From: a bacterium | Lineage (GTDB): Bacteria > Bacillota_I > Bacilli_A > RFN20 > UBA1709 | NCBI GenBank assembly: GCA_012511355.1 | Contig: JAAZGG010000062.1 | Span: forward strand, 1 to 15,899 | DNA: 15,899 bases | Direction: 5' to 3' | Shown: positions 1 through 7,494 of the stretch, piece by piece | Numbering within the stretch: the first letter of the stretch is position 1 | Layout: every line of letters starts with the position of its first letter | Notes under the pieces: model-generated | Told to the model about the DNA's origin: nothing | The model's database searches: none | The model's input: only the letters and a program-made list of their open reading frames with translations | Position numbers and translations under genes: made by a program

Positions 1-818
1 AGATTAAAGAGCAACTGAAGGCTGTTGATGTTGTTATTGAGTTAATGGATGCTCGAGCTCCTTTTTCTTCTCATAATCCTAGGGTTGAAGCCCTAATTGG
101 AAAAAAGCCCCATTTAACTATCTTAACAAAAACCGATCTTGCCGATGCTAGGCTTAGTGAAGAGTGGCTTGAATATTATCGCTTACAGGGTAAAGCAGTT
201 ATGTTTTTTAATTTAAAAAGTTTTGATAGTAAGGCTTTAAAGCAAAATTGCCAGCAGCTTTTAAAAGAAAAATTCCTAAAAGAAAAGGTCAAGGGCTTAA
301 GAGAAAGACCAATTAGAGCCTTAATTGTTGGCATACCCAATGTAGGGAAATCAAGTTTGATTAATAAATTAGCCGGCAGGAAGGCGGCTAATGTAGAAAA
401 TCGCCCAGGGGTAACGCGCAATCAACAATTTGTCAAGGTGGATCAAGATTTTGTTTTGCTAGATACGCCAGGGGTTTTATGGCCGAATTTAGAAGATAAA
501 AGAGCGGCTCTTAATCTCGCCTTGATTGGGACGATTAAAGATACTGTCTTACCTAAAGATTTTTTGGGTCAAAAGTTAATTGAAAAATTAATCAAAGATT
601 ATCCAGGAAGTTTAAAAGAGGCTTACAAGCTTGATGAAGATTTAACAGATGAAAAAGGAAGTTTTACTATTCTTGAGGCCATTGCTAAGTCGCGTTCCTT
701 TTTGAAAGAAGGCAGTGCTTTAGATACCGAGCGCGCTTTAAATACCCTTTTAAAAGAATTTGCCGATGGTAAGCTTGGGCGCTTTAGTTTGGAAAGAGTT
801 AGTGATTTGAATGGCTAA
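1..818 (+). CDS. rbgA: Ribosome biogenesis GTPase RbgA (YlqF), 5' end cut off
   Basis: Circularly permuted GTPase that in Bacillota acts late in 50S subunit assembly. The reading frame is open from base 3, so the true start lies to the left; an internal ATG at 45 is not the start because conserved sequence (IKEQLKAVDVVIELMDAR) precedes it. The permuted motif order is visible: G4-like TKTD first, then the P-loop GIPNVGKSS, the G2 region with GVTRNQQ, and the G3 motif DTPG followed by VLWP, typical of YlqF. The C-terminal helical domain is present and the protein ends with a GRFSLE segment as in homologues. The G4 motif is TKTD rather than the usual NKxD. The stop overlaps the rnhB start by 8 bases, indicating translational coupling. 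Identity is firm from motif order and the rnhB neighbour. Confidence 0.93.
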   Translation, partial: IKEQLKAVDVVIELMDARAPFSSHNPRVEALIGKKPHLTILTKTDLADARLSEEWLEYYRLQGKAVMFFNLKSFDSKALKQNCQQLLKEKFLKEKVKGLRERPIRALIVGIPNVGKSSLINKLAGRKAANVENRPGVTRNQQFVKVDQDFVLLDTPGVLWPNLEDKRAALNLALIGTIKDTVLPKDFLGQKLIEKLIKDYPGSLKEAYKLDEDLTDEKGSFTILEAIAKSRSFLKEGSALDTERALNTLLKEFADGKLGRFSLERVSDLNG

Positions 819-1437
819 TAGGGACTATGAGCAAGAACTGAATAAACAGGGTTATGAGTTTATTGCTGGTAGCGATGAAGCGGGAAGAGGCCCTATCGCA
901 GGTCCCCTTGTGGTCGCGGCCGTTATTTTTCCTAATGATTATTTAAATCCGGAAATTGATGATTCTAAGAAGTTGAGTGCCAAGAAGCGTGAAGAGCTCT
1001 TCGAAGTGATAAAAAAAGAGGCTCTAGCTTATTCCATTCAAATTCTCAGTTTAGAAGAAATTGATAAATACAATATTTATGAAGCTTCACGTCAGGGAAT
1101 GTTGCGCTGCTTTGAAAAGATCAATCACCGAATTGATGCGGCTTTAACTGATGCGATGCCACTTACTGGTCTAGCCTTTCCAGTTCAAGCCTTGGTTAAT
1201 GGCGATGGTTTGTCACAAACGGTGGCGGCGGCTTCTATCTTAGCTAAAGTGACCCGTGATCAATTAATGTTAGAGTATGATAAACAGTACCCTGAATATG
1301 ATTTTAAAAACAATATGGGTTATGGGACTAAAAAACATCTTTTGGCCATAGAAGAGCATGGGATTTGTCCCTTGCATCGCCGTAGCTTTGAGCCTATTAA
1401 GACTTTGCTCAGTAAACAAATGAAGTTAAATATTTAA
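811..1437 (+). CDS. rnhB: Ribonuclease HII
   Basis: Endonuclease that cuts the RNA strand of RNA-DNA hybrids and removes single ribonucleotides from DNA. The 208-residue protein has the usual length for a short RNase HII. The four metal-binding acidic residues are visible: D22 and E23 in GSDEAGRGPIAGP, D114 in ALTDAMPL, and D132 in NGDGLSQTVAAASILAKVTRD. The conserved region GYGTKKHL followed by a Pro-x-His-Arg-Arg-Ser-Phe type C-terminus (PLHRRSFEP) is also present. ATG at 811 sits inside the end of rbgA (8-base overlap), as in many Bacillota where rbgA and rnhB are adjacent. No key residue is missing. Confidence 0.96.
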   Translation: MANRDYEQELNKQGYEFIAGSDEAGRGPIAGPLVVAAVIFPNDYLNPEIDDSKKLSAKKREELFEVIKKEALAYSIQILSLEEIDKYNIYEASRQGMLRCFEKINHRIDAALTDAMPLTGLAFPVQALVNGDGLSQTVAAASILAKVTRDQLMLEYDKQYPEYDFKNNMGYGTKKHLLAIEEHGICPLHRRSFEPIKTLLSKQMKLNI

Positions 1438-1499
1438 AAAGAAAGGACAAAAGGTTCTTTTTGGTTTACAATTAAATTTGTAAAGGAGGGATATCGAAA

Positions 1500-2258
1500 A
1501 TGCGAGATATCGTGTTTTATTTCGTCATGTTGCATCATGGCGATTGGAACAAGATTTACCAGAGCATTAAAAACAAAGAAAGAATTGATGAAGTAAAATT
1601 AGAAGAATTTAAAAGAATTAACAAGCGGCCTTATTTGACTTTGCTAGATGCGGACTATCCAGACTGTTTAAAGCAAGTGGAGCGCCCACCTTATCTTCTT
1701 TTTTATGAAGGGGATCTATCTTTGTTAAAAGAAGAGAAGCGCTTGACAGTAGTTGGGACGCGCAAAATGAGTTCTTATGGTCAGCAGATGACGGCCTCTT
1801 TAGTTAGGGATTTAGTTAGTGAAGGCTTTACTATTATTAGTGGCTTGGCTTGTGGGGTAGATGGTGTCGCTCATCGCACAGCACTAGCTAACAGCGGCAA
1901 GACCATTGCGGTCGTCGCTAATGGACTTGATATTAAATATCCTTTTAGTAACAGAGAGTTATATCAAGAAATTGCTGAAAAGGGTCTAATTATAAGTGAA
2001 TACCCTGATGGGGTACCAGCTGAACCTCTTAGTTTTCATTTTCGCAATCGTTTAGTAGCCGGTCTTGGTCAAGCCGTTTTGGTTACTGAAGCGTATTATC
2101 GCAGTGGCACTCTTATTACCGTCCGCCATGCCTTAGAACAGGGGAAAGATGTTTACTGTGTTCCAGCAAGGGCTGATGAAAAGAGTGTTTGTAATAAATT
2201 AATTAGAGATTGTGCTTATTTAGTTGAAGAAGCGAAAGACATTGAATTAAGCATTTAA
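1500..2258 (+). CDS. dprA: DNA-processing protein DprA (Smf), short form
   Basis: DprA binds incoming single-stranded DNA and loads RecA during natural transformation; it is also kept in many bacteria not known to be competent. The Rossmann-like core is complete: TVVGTRKMSSYG, SGLACGVDGVAH, VVANGLDIKYP, FHFRNRLVAGL, EAYYRSGTLIT and ALEQGKDVYCVP follow in the expected order. At 252 residues it is shorter than many DprA proteins: the N-terminal helical region is reduced to about 70 residues and there is no C-terminal winged-helix domain after about residue 245. A strong site AAAGGAGGG (1482-1490) precedes ATG 1500. A GATATC sequence occurs on either side of the start codon (1490-1495 and 1506-1511) and could pair across it. 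No competence genes are seen nearby. Confidence 0.92.
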   Translation: MRDIVFYFVMLHHGDWNKIYQSIKNKERIDEVKLEEFKRINKRPYLTLLDADYPDCLKQVERPPYLLFYEGDLSLLKEEKRLTVVGTRKMSSYGQQMTASLVRDLVSEGFTIISGLACGVDGVAHRTALANSGKTIAVVANGLDIKYPFSNRELYQEIAEKGLIISEYPDGVPAEPLSFHFRNRLVAGLGQAVLVTEAYYRSGTLITVRHALEQGKDVYCVPARADEKSVCNKLIRDCAYLVEEAKDIELSI

Positions 2259-2268
2259 ATAAAAAATT

Positions 2269-2286
2269 TATGTTATCTATAACATA
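2269..2286. repeat. Perfect 18-base palindrome upstream of topA
   Basis: TATGTTAT-CT-ATAACATA is a perfect inverted repeat in the dprA-topA gap, centred about 30 bases upstream of the -35 box of the topA promoter. On the + strand it is not followed by a T-run, so it does not look like a terminator for dprA. On the - strand a T-run would follow, but no - strand gene reads into it. It could be an operator, or simply a chance AT-rich palindrome. Confidence 0.4.
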
Positions 2287-2309
2287 CAAAAAAGGGCGGT
2301 CAAAATCGT

Positions 2310-2337
2310 TTGACATTTTTAAAATTGGCTTGATAAT
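2310..2337 (+). promoter_or_regulatory. Sigma-A-type promoter of topA
   Basis: Perfect -35 box TTGACA at 2310-2315, 16-base spacer, and -10 box GATAAT at 2332-2337 (five of six matches; TAATGT two bases further is an alternative). A GGAGGAGGGG ribosome binding site follows at about 2347-2356, before ATG 2363. This makes topA a separate transcription unit from dprA. Confidence 0.7.
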
Positions 2338-2362
2338 GTTAGATACGGAGGAGGGGTAGTTT

Positions 2363-4327
2363 ATGAAATTAGTAATTGTTGAATCACCAAATAAGACCAA
2401 GGCGATTGCCAAGTATTTGGGCAAGGACTATCAAGTCGCTGCTTCTTTTGGGCATGTTCGCGACCTTTCCACCACCGGCAAGTATAATCTTGGGGTTGAT
2501 ATTGAGAATGATTTCAAACCGACTTATGAGATTTTGCCTAAAAAAGAATGGATTATTAAACGTTTACAAAATATGGTTGATAAGGCGGATGAAGTCTATT
2601 TAGCCACCGACCCTGATCGTGAAGGAGAAGCCATCGCTTGGCATCTTTATGAGATATTAAATCTTAAAGAGAAGGACTGCAAAAGATTAGTCTTTAATGA
2701 AATTACCAAATACGGTATTGAAAAAGGACTAGCTAATCCGCGTCCTATCAATATGGATACTGTTGATTCCCAAGAAGTTAGACGGATTATGGATCGCATC
2801 ATTGGTTTTCGTCTTTCTTATTTAGTGCAGAACAAATTAGGACAAGAATCCGCGGGAAGGGTGCAGTCGGCAACTTTACGCTTAATTGTCGACCGTGAAA
2901 AAGAAATCGCCGCTTTTGAGCCAGAAGAAGCCTATAAAGTTCAAGCAAAACAAACAAAAAACTAAAAGGCTACCATTACTAAATATCAAGGTAAAGAACT
3001 AAAAATCAAGAGCCAGGCCGAAGCCGAAAAAGTTATTGCAGAACTCGGTAATGTTTTAGTTGTTAAAGATTTAACGCAGGAGGAAACTAGTGTTAAGCCA
3101 AGATTTCCCCTAACAACCTCTAATCTTTTAAGAGAAGCTTCAAATTATTTTGGTTTCTCGGCTAATAGAACTATGAAACTGGCCCAAACGCTTTTTGAAA
3201 GTGTAAATATTGGTAAGAAAACGACGGGTTTAATTACCTATCATCGTACCGATTCCATCCAGTTAAGTCCGATTTTTATTAATCAGGCTAAGCAATTCAT
3301 CAACGATAATTTTGGTCCTGAATATGTTGGTAAGGCCTATGTTCAAAAAGAAACGGCTCTAGTGCAAGGAGCCCATGAAGCGATAAGACCGATTGATATC
3401 AACATTAAGCCCGATGATGTTAGGGAATATTTGAATCTCAGCCAATATAAAATATATAAACTTATTTATGTTCGGGCTTTGGCCTCGATTATGACGGCCA
3501 AAAAACTTATCGTTCATAAGAGTTTTTTCGAGGCCCAGTCTTATGAAGCAGAAGCGAGTAGTAATGAAGTTATCTTCCCAGGACACAGTGTTCTTGACTC
3601 CTGGCTATCAACAAGTAAGAAGGAAGGATATCAGGCTTTAGATTATCAAATTGGCGACAGTGTTAAAGTTAAAGATTATCTTATAGAAGATGTTAGCACT
3701 AAGCCTCCAGCCCGTTATTCTGAAGGGCAACTTGTTAAAAAGATGGAAGAAACGGGTATTGGTCGGCCTAGTACTTATGCTGTTACCATCGAAAAGTTAC
3801 GTGAACATTATATTCAAGTTGAAAAAGGTTTAATTTATCCTTTGCCACAGGGTGAGTTAGTTGATGAAAAATTACGGGAGTATATTAAAAGAACTATAAA
3901 TGTTGAATATACCGCCAAGATGGAAAAGTATTTAGATAAAATCGAGACCAAAGAAGTCGATAAATTAGAGGTCTTAAAAGAATTCAATGATAATTTTGTT
4001 GAAGAATTGAAAAACGCCTTAGAGCATATGCCGACTCAAAAGACGATTGAAGTAAAGGATGAGGTTTGTCCTAAGTGTGGTAAAGCCCTTGTCTACCGCA
4101 ATGGTAAGTTTGGTTCCTTTATCGGCTGTAGCGACTTTCCTAGCTGCAACTATATTAAACCTAAGGAAGTTGTTATTCCTAAAAACGCCAAGGTTTGTCC
4201 CAAATGTGGTCAAGGCCATCTCATCACACGTCAAGGTAAGTATGGTTCTTTCCTTGGTTGCAGTCGCTTTCCCGATTGTGATTATATGGAGCCTTTTAAA
4301 AAGAGAAAGTATTTTAGAAAGAGTTGA
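2363..4327 (+). pseudogene. topA: DNA topoisomerase I, interrupted by one in-frame TAA
   Basis: Type IA topoisomerase that relaxes negative supercoils. The first 200 codons hold the TOPRIM domain: E7 in VESPNKTK, and D83, D85 and E87 in ATDPDREGEA. Codon 201 (2963-2965) is TAA. Sequence homologous to TopA then continues at once in the same frame: TITKYQGKEL, FPLTTSNLLREAS, FGFSANRTM, then the active-site Tyr at codon 293 in GLITYHRTDS, and GIGRPSTYA. Two four-Cys zinc ribbons lie at codons about 569-595 and 612-638. The end is a TGA. Counting through the TAA the length is 654 codons, close to B. subtilis TopA at about 690, so nothing else is missing. The stop separates TOPRIM from the catalytic Tyr, so neither piece alone should be active. 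topA is normally essential, so a sequence error, a very recent mutation or readthrough should all be considered. Identity as topA is certain; its functional state is not. Confidence 0.9.
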
Positions 4328-4330
4328 AAG

Positions 4331-4366
4331 AAGACAGCAGCTTAAAAATGCTGTCTTTTAATTTAA
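4331..4366 (+). terminator. Rho-independent terminator after topA
   Basis: A 9-bp stem AAGACAGCA (4331-4339) pairs with TGCTGTCTT (4349-4357) across a 9-base loop, followed by a T-rich tail. It begins three bases after the topA stop codon. Confidence 0.8.
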
Positions 4367-4491
4367 AAAGTTTAAGTTAATTAGGTAGATTTTTAAAAAG
4401 TGTCTCAAAATCAATAAACTTCGCATAATTTCAAAATAATACTACCAATATTTGTGCTTTTATATTAAAATATTAGTAAGGAGCGTGACGG

Positions 4492-5802
4492 ATGCTAGGG
4501 AAAGTAACAGTTATTGGTGCGGGATTGGCGGGTAGCGAAGCTGCTTATTTTTTGGCAACACATAATTGTCAAGTTGATCTTTATGAGATGCGTCCAAGCA
4601 AGAAAGCCCCTGCTCATCACACAGGTAAATTTGCGGAACTAGTCTGCTCTAACTCATTGAAATCTTTTGAGTTAGATACAGCAACAGGCTTACTAAAAGA
4701 AGAAATGCAGATACTTGATAGTCTAGTTATGAAGGCAGCTAAATTATTTCAAGTGCCAGCTGGACAAGCGCTAGCTGTTGATCGTGAAAAATTTGCTGAC
4801 TACATTGATAAAACAATTCGTGCTTTACCAAATGTTACCGTTCATCATGAAGAAATCACTTCACTTCCCAAGGATGGTTTGGTAATTGTAGCAACAGGGC
4901 CTTTAACTTCGGCTAAATTTAGCCGTGAACTTCGCCGCTTACTAGGCGTTGAACAATTATATTTTTATGATGCAGCCGCCCCTATGGTTTTAAAGAGTAG
5001 TTTAGACTTTAATAAGTGTTATTATAAGTCTCGTTATGATAAGGGAATGGGGGATGACTACATTAATTGTCCCATGACCAAAGAAGAGTTTATTAAATTT
5101 TATCAAGAACTAGTTAGGGGAGAACGCGTAAAGTTAAGGCACTTTGAAAAGGAAAAATATTTTGAAGGTTGTTTACCGATTGAAGTTATAGCTAGACGCG
5201 GAGCGCAAACTTTAACTTTTGGCCCTATGAGACCCGTGGGTTTAGAAAGAGAAAATGCTCCCCTTCCTTATGCGGTAGTGCAACTAAGACAAGATGATAG
5301 TTTGGCAGAGGTTTATAACATGGTTGGTTTCCAAACCAATTTAACTTTTCCTGAGCAGGAGCGAATTTTCCGTTTAATCCCTGGTTTAGAAAAGGCCTCC
5401 TTTGTCCGTTTTGGAGTTATGCATCGTAACACTTTTATCAATTCACCTTTACTTTTAACTAACAAATTAACGTGGCGTCAAGATCCAAGAGTTTTCTTTG
5501 CTGGGCAAATAATTGGAGTAGAGGGCTATATTGAATCGGCTTGTTCCGGTTTGTTTGCCGCCATTAACGCCTGGCGTCAGCTTCAGGGTTTAGAAATGGT
5601 CGCTCTTCCAAAAGAAACGGTGATTGGCTCTTTAGTAGATTATGTTGTGAAGGCTAATCCCGATAATTTTCAGCCGATGAACGCTAATTATGGGGTTTTA
5701 AATAGCCCTTTAAAGGATAAAATGGCGATAGCCGAATTATCGCTAGCTAAACTTAGAGAATGGAGGGATAAGTATGTTGATTGCTTATCAGGAATTCTTT
5801 GA
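4492..5802 (+). CDS. trmFO: tRNA (uracil-5-)-methyltransferase TrmFO (Gid)
   Basis: Folate- and FAD-dependent enzyme that methylates U54 of tRNAs, using methylenetetrahydrofolate as carbon donor. The N-terminal dinucleotide-binding motif VIGAGLAGSEAA (residues 7-18) binds FAD. The two cysteines known to be important in the family are present: C52 in ELVCSNSLKS and C227 in FEGCLPIEVIARRG. Further family signatures are FGPMRPVGL, YAVVQLRQD, GFQTNL, GVMHRNTFINSP and FAGQIIGVEGYIESA. The 436-residue length is normal. AAGGAG at 4478-4483 lies 8 bases before ATG 4492. The upstream gap (4367-4491) is AT-rich and I see no convincing -35/-10 pair, although the topA terminator implies a promoter here. 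The 3' end overlaps xerC by 29 bases. The gene order topA-trmFO-xerC is conserved in Bacillota. It ends in TGA at the expected length, which argues against TGA being read as Trp. Confidence 0.96.
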   Translation: MLGKVTVIGAGLAGSEAAYFLATHNCQVDLYEMRPSKKAPAHHTGKFAELVCSNSLKSFELDTATGLLKEEMQILDSLVMKAAKLFQVPAGQALAVDREKFADYIDKTIRALPNVTVHHEEITSLPKDGLVIVATGPLTSAKFSRELRRLLGVEQLYFYDAAAPMVLKSSLDFNKCYYKSRYDKGMGDDYINCPMTKEEFIKFYQELVRGERVKLRHFEKEKYFEGCLPIEVIARRGAQTLTFGPMRPVGLERENAPLPYAVVQLRQDDSLAEVYNMVGFQTNLTFPEQERIFRLIPGLEKASFVRFGVMHRNTFINSPLLLTNKLTWRQDPRVFFAGQIIGVEGYIESACSGLFAAINAWRQLQGLEMVALPKETVIGSLVDYVVKANPDNFQPMNANYGVLNSPLKDKMAIAELSLAKLREWRDKYVDCLSGIL

Positions 5803-6673
5803 TTATTTAATTTATGAACGGTCTTTATCACCCTTAACTATTCAAGCTTACAAGCGCGATATTAAAGAGTTTGCCCTTTTTCTTCAACAAGAGTCCCTAA
5901 CAATACAGGATTTGGATCACAAAGATCTGCGCCTTTATTCTTCTTCACTTTTAAGAAAGAATAATTCTCAGCGCTCGATAGCAAGAAAGATATCTAGTCT
6001 ACGAACCTATTTTAAATTTTTAAATAAGAACAAATATCTAACGACCAATCCTTTTAGTTATTTTGAGAGTCCGCGCATAACTCATCGTCTACCCGAATTT
6101 CTTTCATTTAAGGAAATAGAGGAACTATTAAAGGTTAAATTAAGTGAAAAAGAAGAGTTAAATCTGCGTAATTTGGCCTTAATACACTTACTTTATGCAG
6201 GGGGTTTACGCGTCAGTGAATTAATCAATCTCAAACTTAGCGATTTAGATTTAGAAAACAAAGAATTGCGGGTTATCGGTAAGGGCAATAAAGAACGAAT
6301 AGTTTTAATTTATGATCTAGCTTGCTCAGTTTTAAGAAATTATCTCCTCAATGGTCGACCTTTACTGGTTAAAGAGATAGATTGCCCTTATCTTTTGCTC
6401 AACAAATTGGGCAACAAATTAACTTCTAGGGGTGTTGAACTTATCTTAGAAAAGATGGGACAACAAATGAAGCCACCTAAAAGAATTTATCCGCATTTAA
6501 TTCGTCATTCTTTTGCTACGCATCTATTAGAAGGCGGGGCTGATTTACGGAGCATTCAAGAGCTTCTTGGTCACGAAAGTATTGAGGCAACACAGGTTTA
6601 TACGCATATTTCTAGTCAAACTTTACAGACAGGTTTTCGTAAAGCACACCCCCATTCCAAGAAGGCTCCATAA
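5774..6673 (+). CDS. xerC: Tyrosine recombinase XerC-like (CodV)
   Basis: Site-specific recombinase that resolves chromosome dimers at dif with a partner Xer protein. The 299-residue protein has an N-terminal SAM-like core-binding domain (about 1-90) and a C-terminal catalytic domain. All six catalytic residues can be placed: R146 in GGLRVSEL, K170 in IGKGNKER, H241 and R244 in HLIRHSFATHLL, H267 in LLGHESI, and the nucleophile Y276 in TQVYTHIS. ATG 5774 is chosen because GGAGG (5762-5766) lies 7 bases upstream; it begins inside trmFO, giving a 29-base overlap. Position next to trmFO identifies it as the XerC/CodV orthologue rather than XerD or a phage integrase. In B. subtilis hslV-hslU-codY follow; none is found here. 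No clear terminator follows. Confidence 0.92.
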   Translation: MLIAYQEFFDYLIYERSLSPLTIQAYKRDIKEFALFLQQESLTIQDLDHKDLRLYSSSLLRKNNSQRSIARKISSLRTYFKFLNKNKYLTTNPFSYFESPRITHRLPEFLSFKEIEELLKVKLSEKEELNLRNLALIHLLYAGGLRVSELINLKLSDLDLENKELRVIGKGNKERIVLIYDLACSVLRNYLLNGRPLLVKEIDCPYLLLNKLGNKLTSRGVELILEKMGQQMKPPKRIYPHLIRHSFATHLLEGGADLRSIQELLGHESIEATQVYTHISSQTLQTGFRKAHPHSKKAP

Positions 6674-6697
6674 AGTCGTTTTTTTGTTCTCAAAGTG

Positions 6698-6726
6698 TTC
6701 ACAAGCCTTTTTAAAAGTGCTATGAT
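6698..6726 (+). promoter_or_regulatory. Sigma-A-type promoter of the lipoprotein gene
   Basis: -35 box TTCACA (6698-6703, five of six), 17-base spacer, and -10 box TATGAT (6721-6726, five of six), located 33 bases before the lipoprotein start. Confidence 0.65.
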
Positions 6727-6735
6727 AGTAGACAC

Positions 6736-6742
6736 AAGGAGG
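6736..6742 (+). promoter_or_regulatory. Ribosome binding site with unusually long spacing
   Basis: A perfect AAGGAGG core is 16 bases from ATG 6759, about twice the usual distance. No in-frame ATG, GTG or TTG lies nearer because an in-frame TAA is at 6747; only an ATT codon at 6756 would be closer. The ATG begins a normal lipoprotein signal peptide, so it is kept as the start. Confidence 0.55.
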
Positions 6743-6758
6743 ATTATAAAAAGACATT

Positions 6759-7322
6759 ATGAAGAAATTTAGAAGAATTTTAGTGGTCGCTGCCTTGCTT
6801 TTTACTATCGGTTTAACTTCGTGTGGTAAAACAGTAACCTGTGCGGAAGCCCAAACTTTCTCTGAGGAAAACTGGACAGAAACAACACCGAAGAGAATCT
6901 CAACCAAAGTGGTTACCAATGTTAGTAAAGCTGAAGGTGTTTTTGCACCCTTTTTTGAAGTTGGTAAAACCGAAGACACACATACGTCCACAACATTACC
7001 ATTTTCACCTGCAGAAATTGCGCTTTTAGGTGAACTGTACGAATATAAGGTTAGTGGAACCTCAATGAATATTTCTTACAAGGGTACAGTTAAAGAATGG
7101 ATGGAAAAAAATTACACCACCATTCATTTAGGTAAAGACGATAAGGTTAGTGGCAGTGTTAAAGTCAATATGCAAATTGATGCTCAAGGCTATCTTGTCA
7201 AGAGCGAGCAAAGTGTAGATATTTCCTTTGATATCAGTAGAGTTGGCTTAACTATCAAGGGTGCTTTAAAAGTCGAAACCAAAACAACAGTTACTTTTGT
7301 TAGCGATTCTAAAACTGGCTAA
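6759..7322 (+). CDS. Predicted lipoprotein of unknown function
   Basis: 187 residues. The N-terminus is a textbook lipoprotein signal: basic MKKFRR, a hydrophobic core (about 7-18), and the lipobox LTSC with the modified cysteine at C22. The mature protein should be anchored to the outer face of the cytoplasmic membrane. The rest has no motif I recognise. It is rich in Thr, Ser and Lys, and from about residue 95 alternates polar and hydrophobic residues in a pattern suggesting beta-strands (for example SGSVKVNMQIDAQGYLVKSEQ). Such strands appear in several unrelated secreted lipoprotein families, so this gives no function. It is a single-gene unit, with its own promoter upstream and a strong terminator downstream. 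It sits where hslV-hslU-codY occurs in B. subtilis. Existence as a gene is well supported; function is unknown. Confidence 0.85.
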   Translation: MKKFRRILVVAALLFTIGLTSCGKTVTCAEAQTFSEENWTETTPKRISTKVVTNVSKAEGVFAPFFEVGKTEDTHTSTTLPFSPAEIALLGELYEYKVSGTSMNISYKGTVKEWMEKNYTTIHLGKDDKVSGSVKVNMQIDAQGYLVKSEQSVDISFDISRVGLTIKGALKVETKTTVTFVSDSKTG

Positions 7323-7345
7323 ACCAAGATAAAGGCAAATAAAAG

Positions 7346-7369
7346 GGGTGGAATTTCCACCCTTTTTTT
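7346..7369 (+). terminator. Rho-independent terminator after the lipoprotein gene
   Basis: Stem GGGTGGA (7346-7352) pairs with TCCACCC (7356-7362) across a 3-base loop, followed by seven T residues. It begins 24 bases after the stop codon. Confidence 0.93.
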
Positions 7370-7405
7370 GTTTTGATGAACTATTCTAGAAAAAACTTTT
7401 AAAAA

Positions 7406-7432
7406 TTAGCACTTTACCCTTGACAGTGCTAA
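7406..7432. promoter_or_regulatory. CIRCE element 1 (HrcA operator), overlapping the -35 box
   Basis: TTAGCACTT-N9-CAGTGCTAA. The consensus CIRCE is TTAGCACTC-N9-GAGTGCTAA; each arm here differs at only its innermost base and the 9-base spacing is exact. It covers the -35 box of the hsp20 promoter, so bound HrcA repressor would block polymerase. Confidence 0.85.
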
Positions 7433-7447
7433 AACATGTGTTATAAT
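7420..7447 (+). promoter_or_regulatory. Sigma-A promoter of hsp20
   Basis: Perfect -35 TTGACA (7420-7425), 16-base spacer, and perfect -10 TATAAT (7442-7447). The predicted transcription start near 7453-7455 falls at the beginning of the second CIRCE. Confidence 0.88.
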
Positions 7448-7451
7448 AGAC

Positions 7452-7478
7452 TTAGCACTCAGGCATTAAGAGTGCCAA
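7452..7478. promoter_or_regulatory. CIRCE element 2 (HrcA operator), at the transcription start
   Basis: TTAGCACTC-N9-GAGTGCCAA: perfect left arm, one mismatch in the right arm, exact 9-base spacing. It lies between the -10 box and the ribosome binding site, the classical CIRCE position, and will also be present in the mRNA leader. Confidence 0.93.
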
Positions 7479-7494
7479 GAAGGAGGAAGATACT

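Noticed and set aside
1436..1463. Hairpin AAAAAGAA / TTCTTTTT after rnhB as a terminator
   Set aside because: The stem is almost all A-T and overlaps the rnhB stop codon; too weak to call, and no promoter is seen before dprA.
1490..1511. GATATC pair around the dprA start codon as a regulatory hairpin
   Set aside because: Six A-T-rich base pairs with a 10-base loop, likely by chance in AT-rich DNA; mentioned only in the gene entry.
2963..2965. Alternative genetic code to explain the stop in topA
   Set aside because: TAA ends most genes here at their expected length, and TAG and TGA also end normal genes, so none of the stops is generally reassigned.
4059..4361. 100-codon open frame overlapping the end of topA
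   Set aside because: It is another frame of the zinc-ribbon coding region, whose protein is clearly TopA in the main frame, and it has no ribosome binding site.
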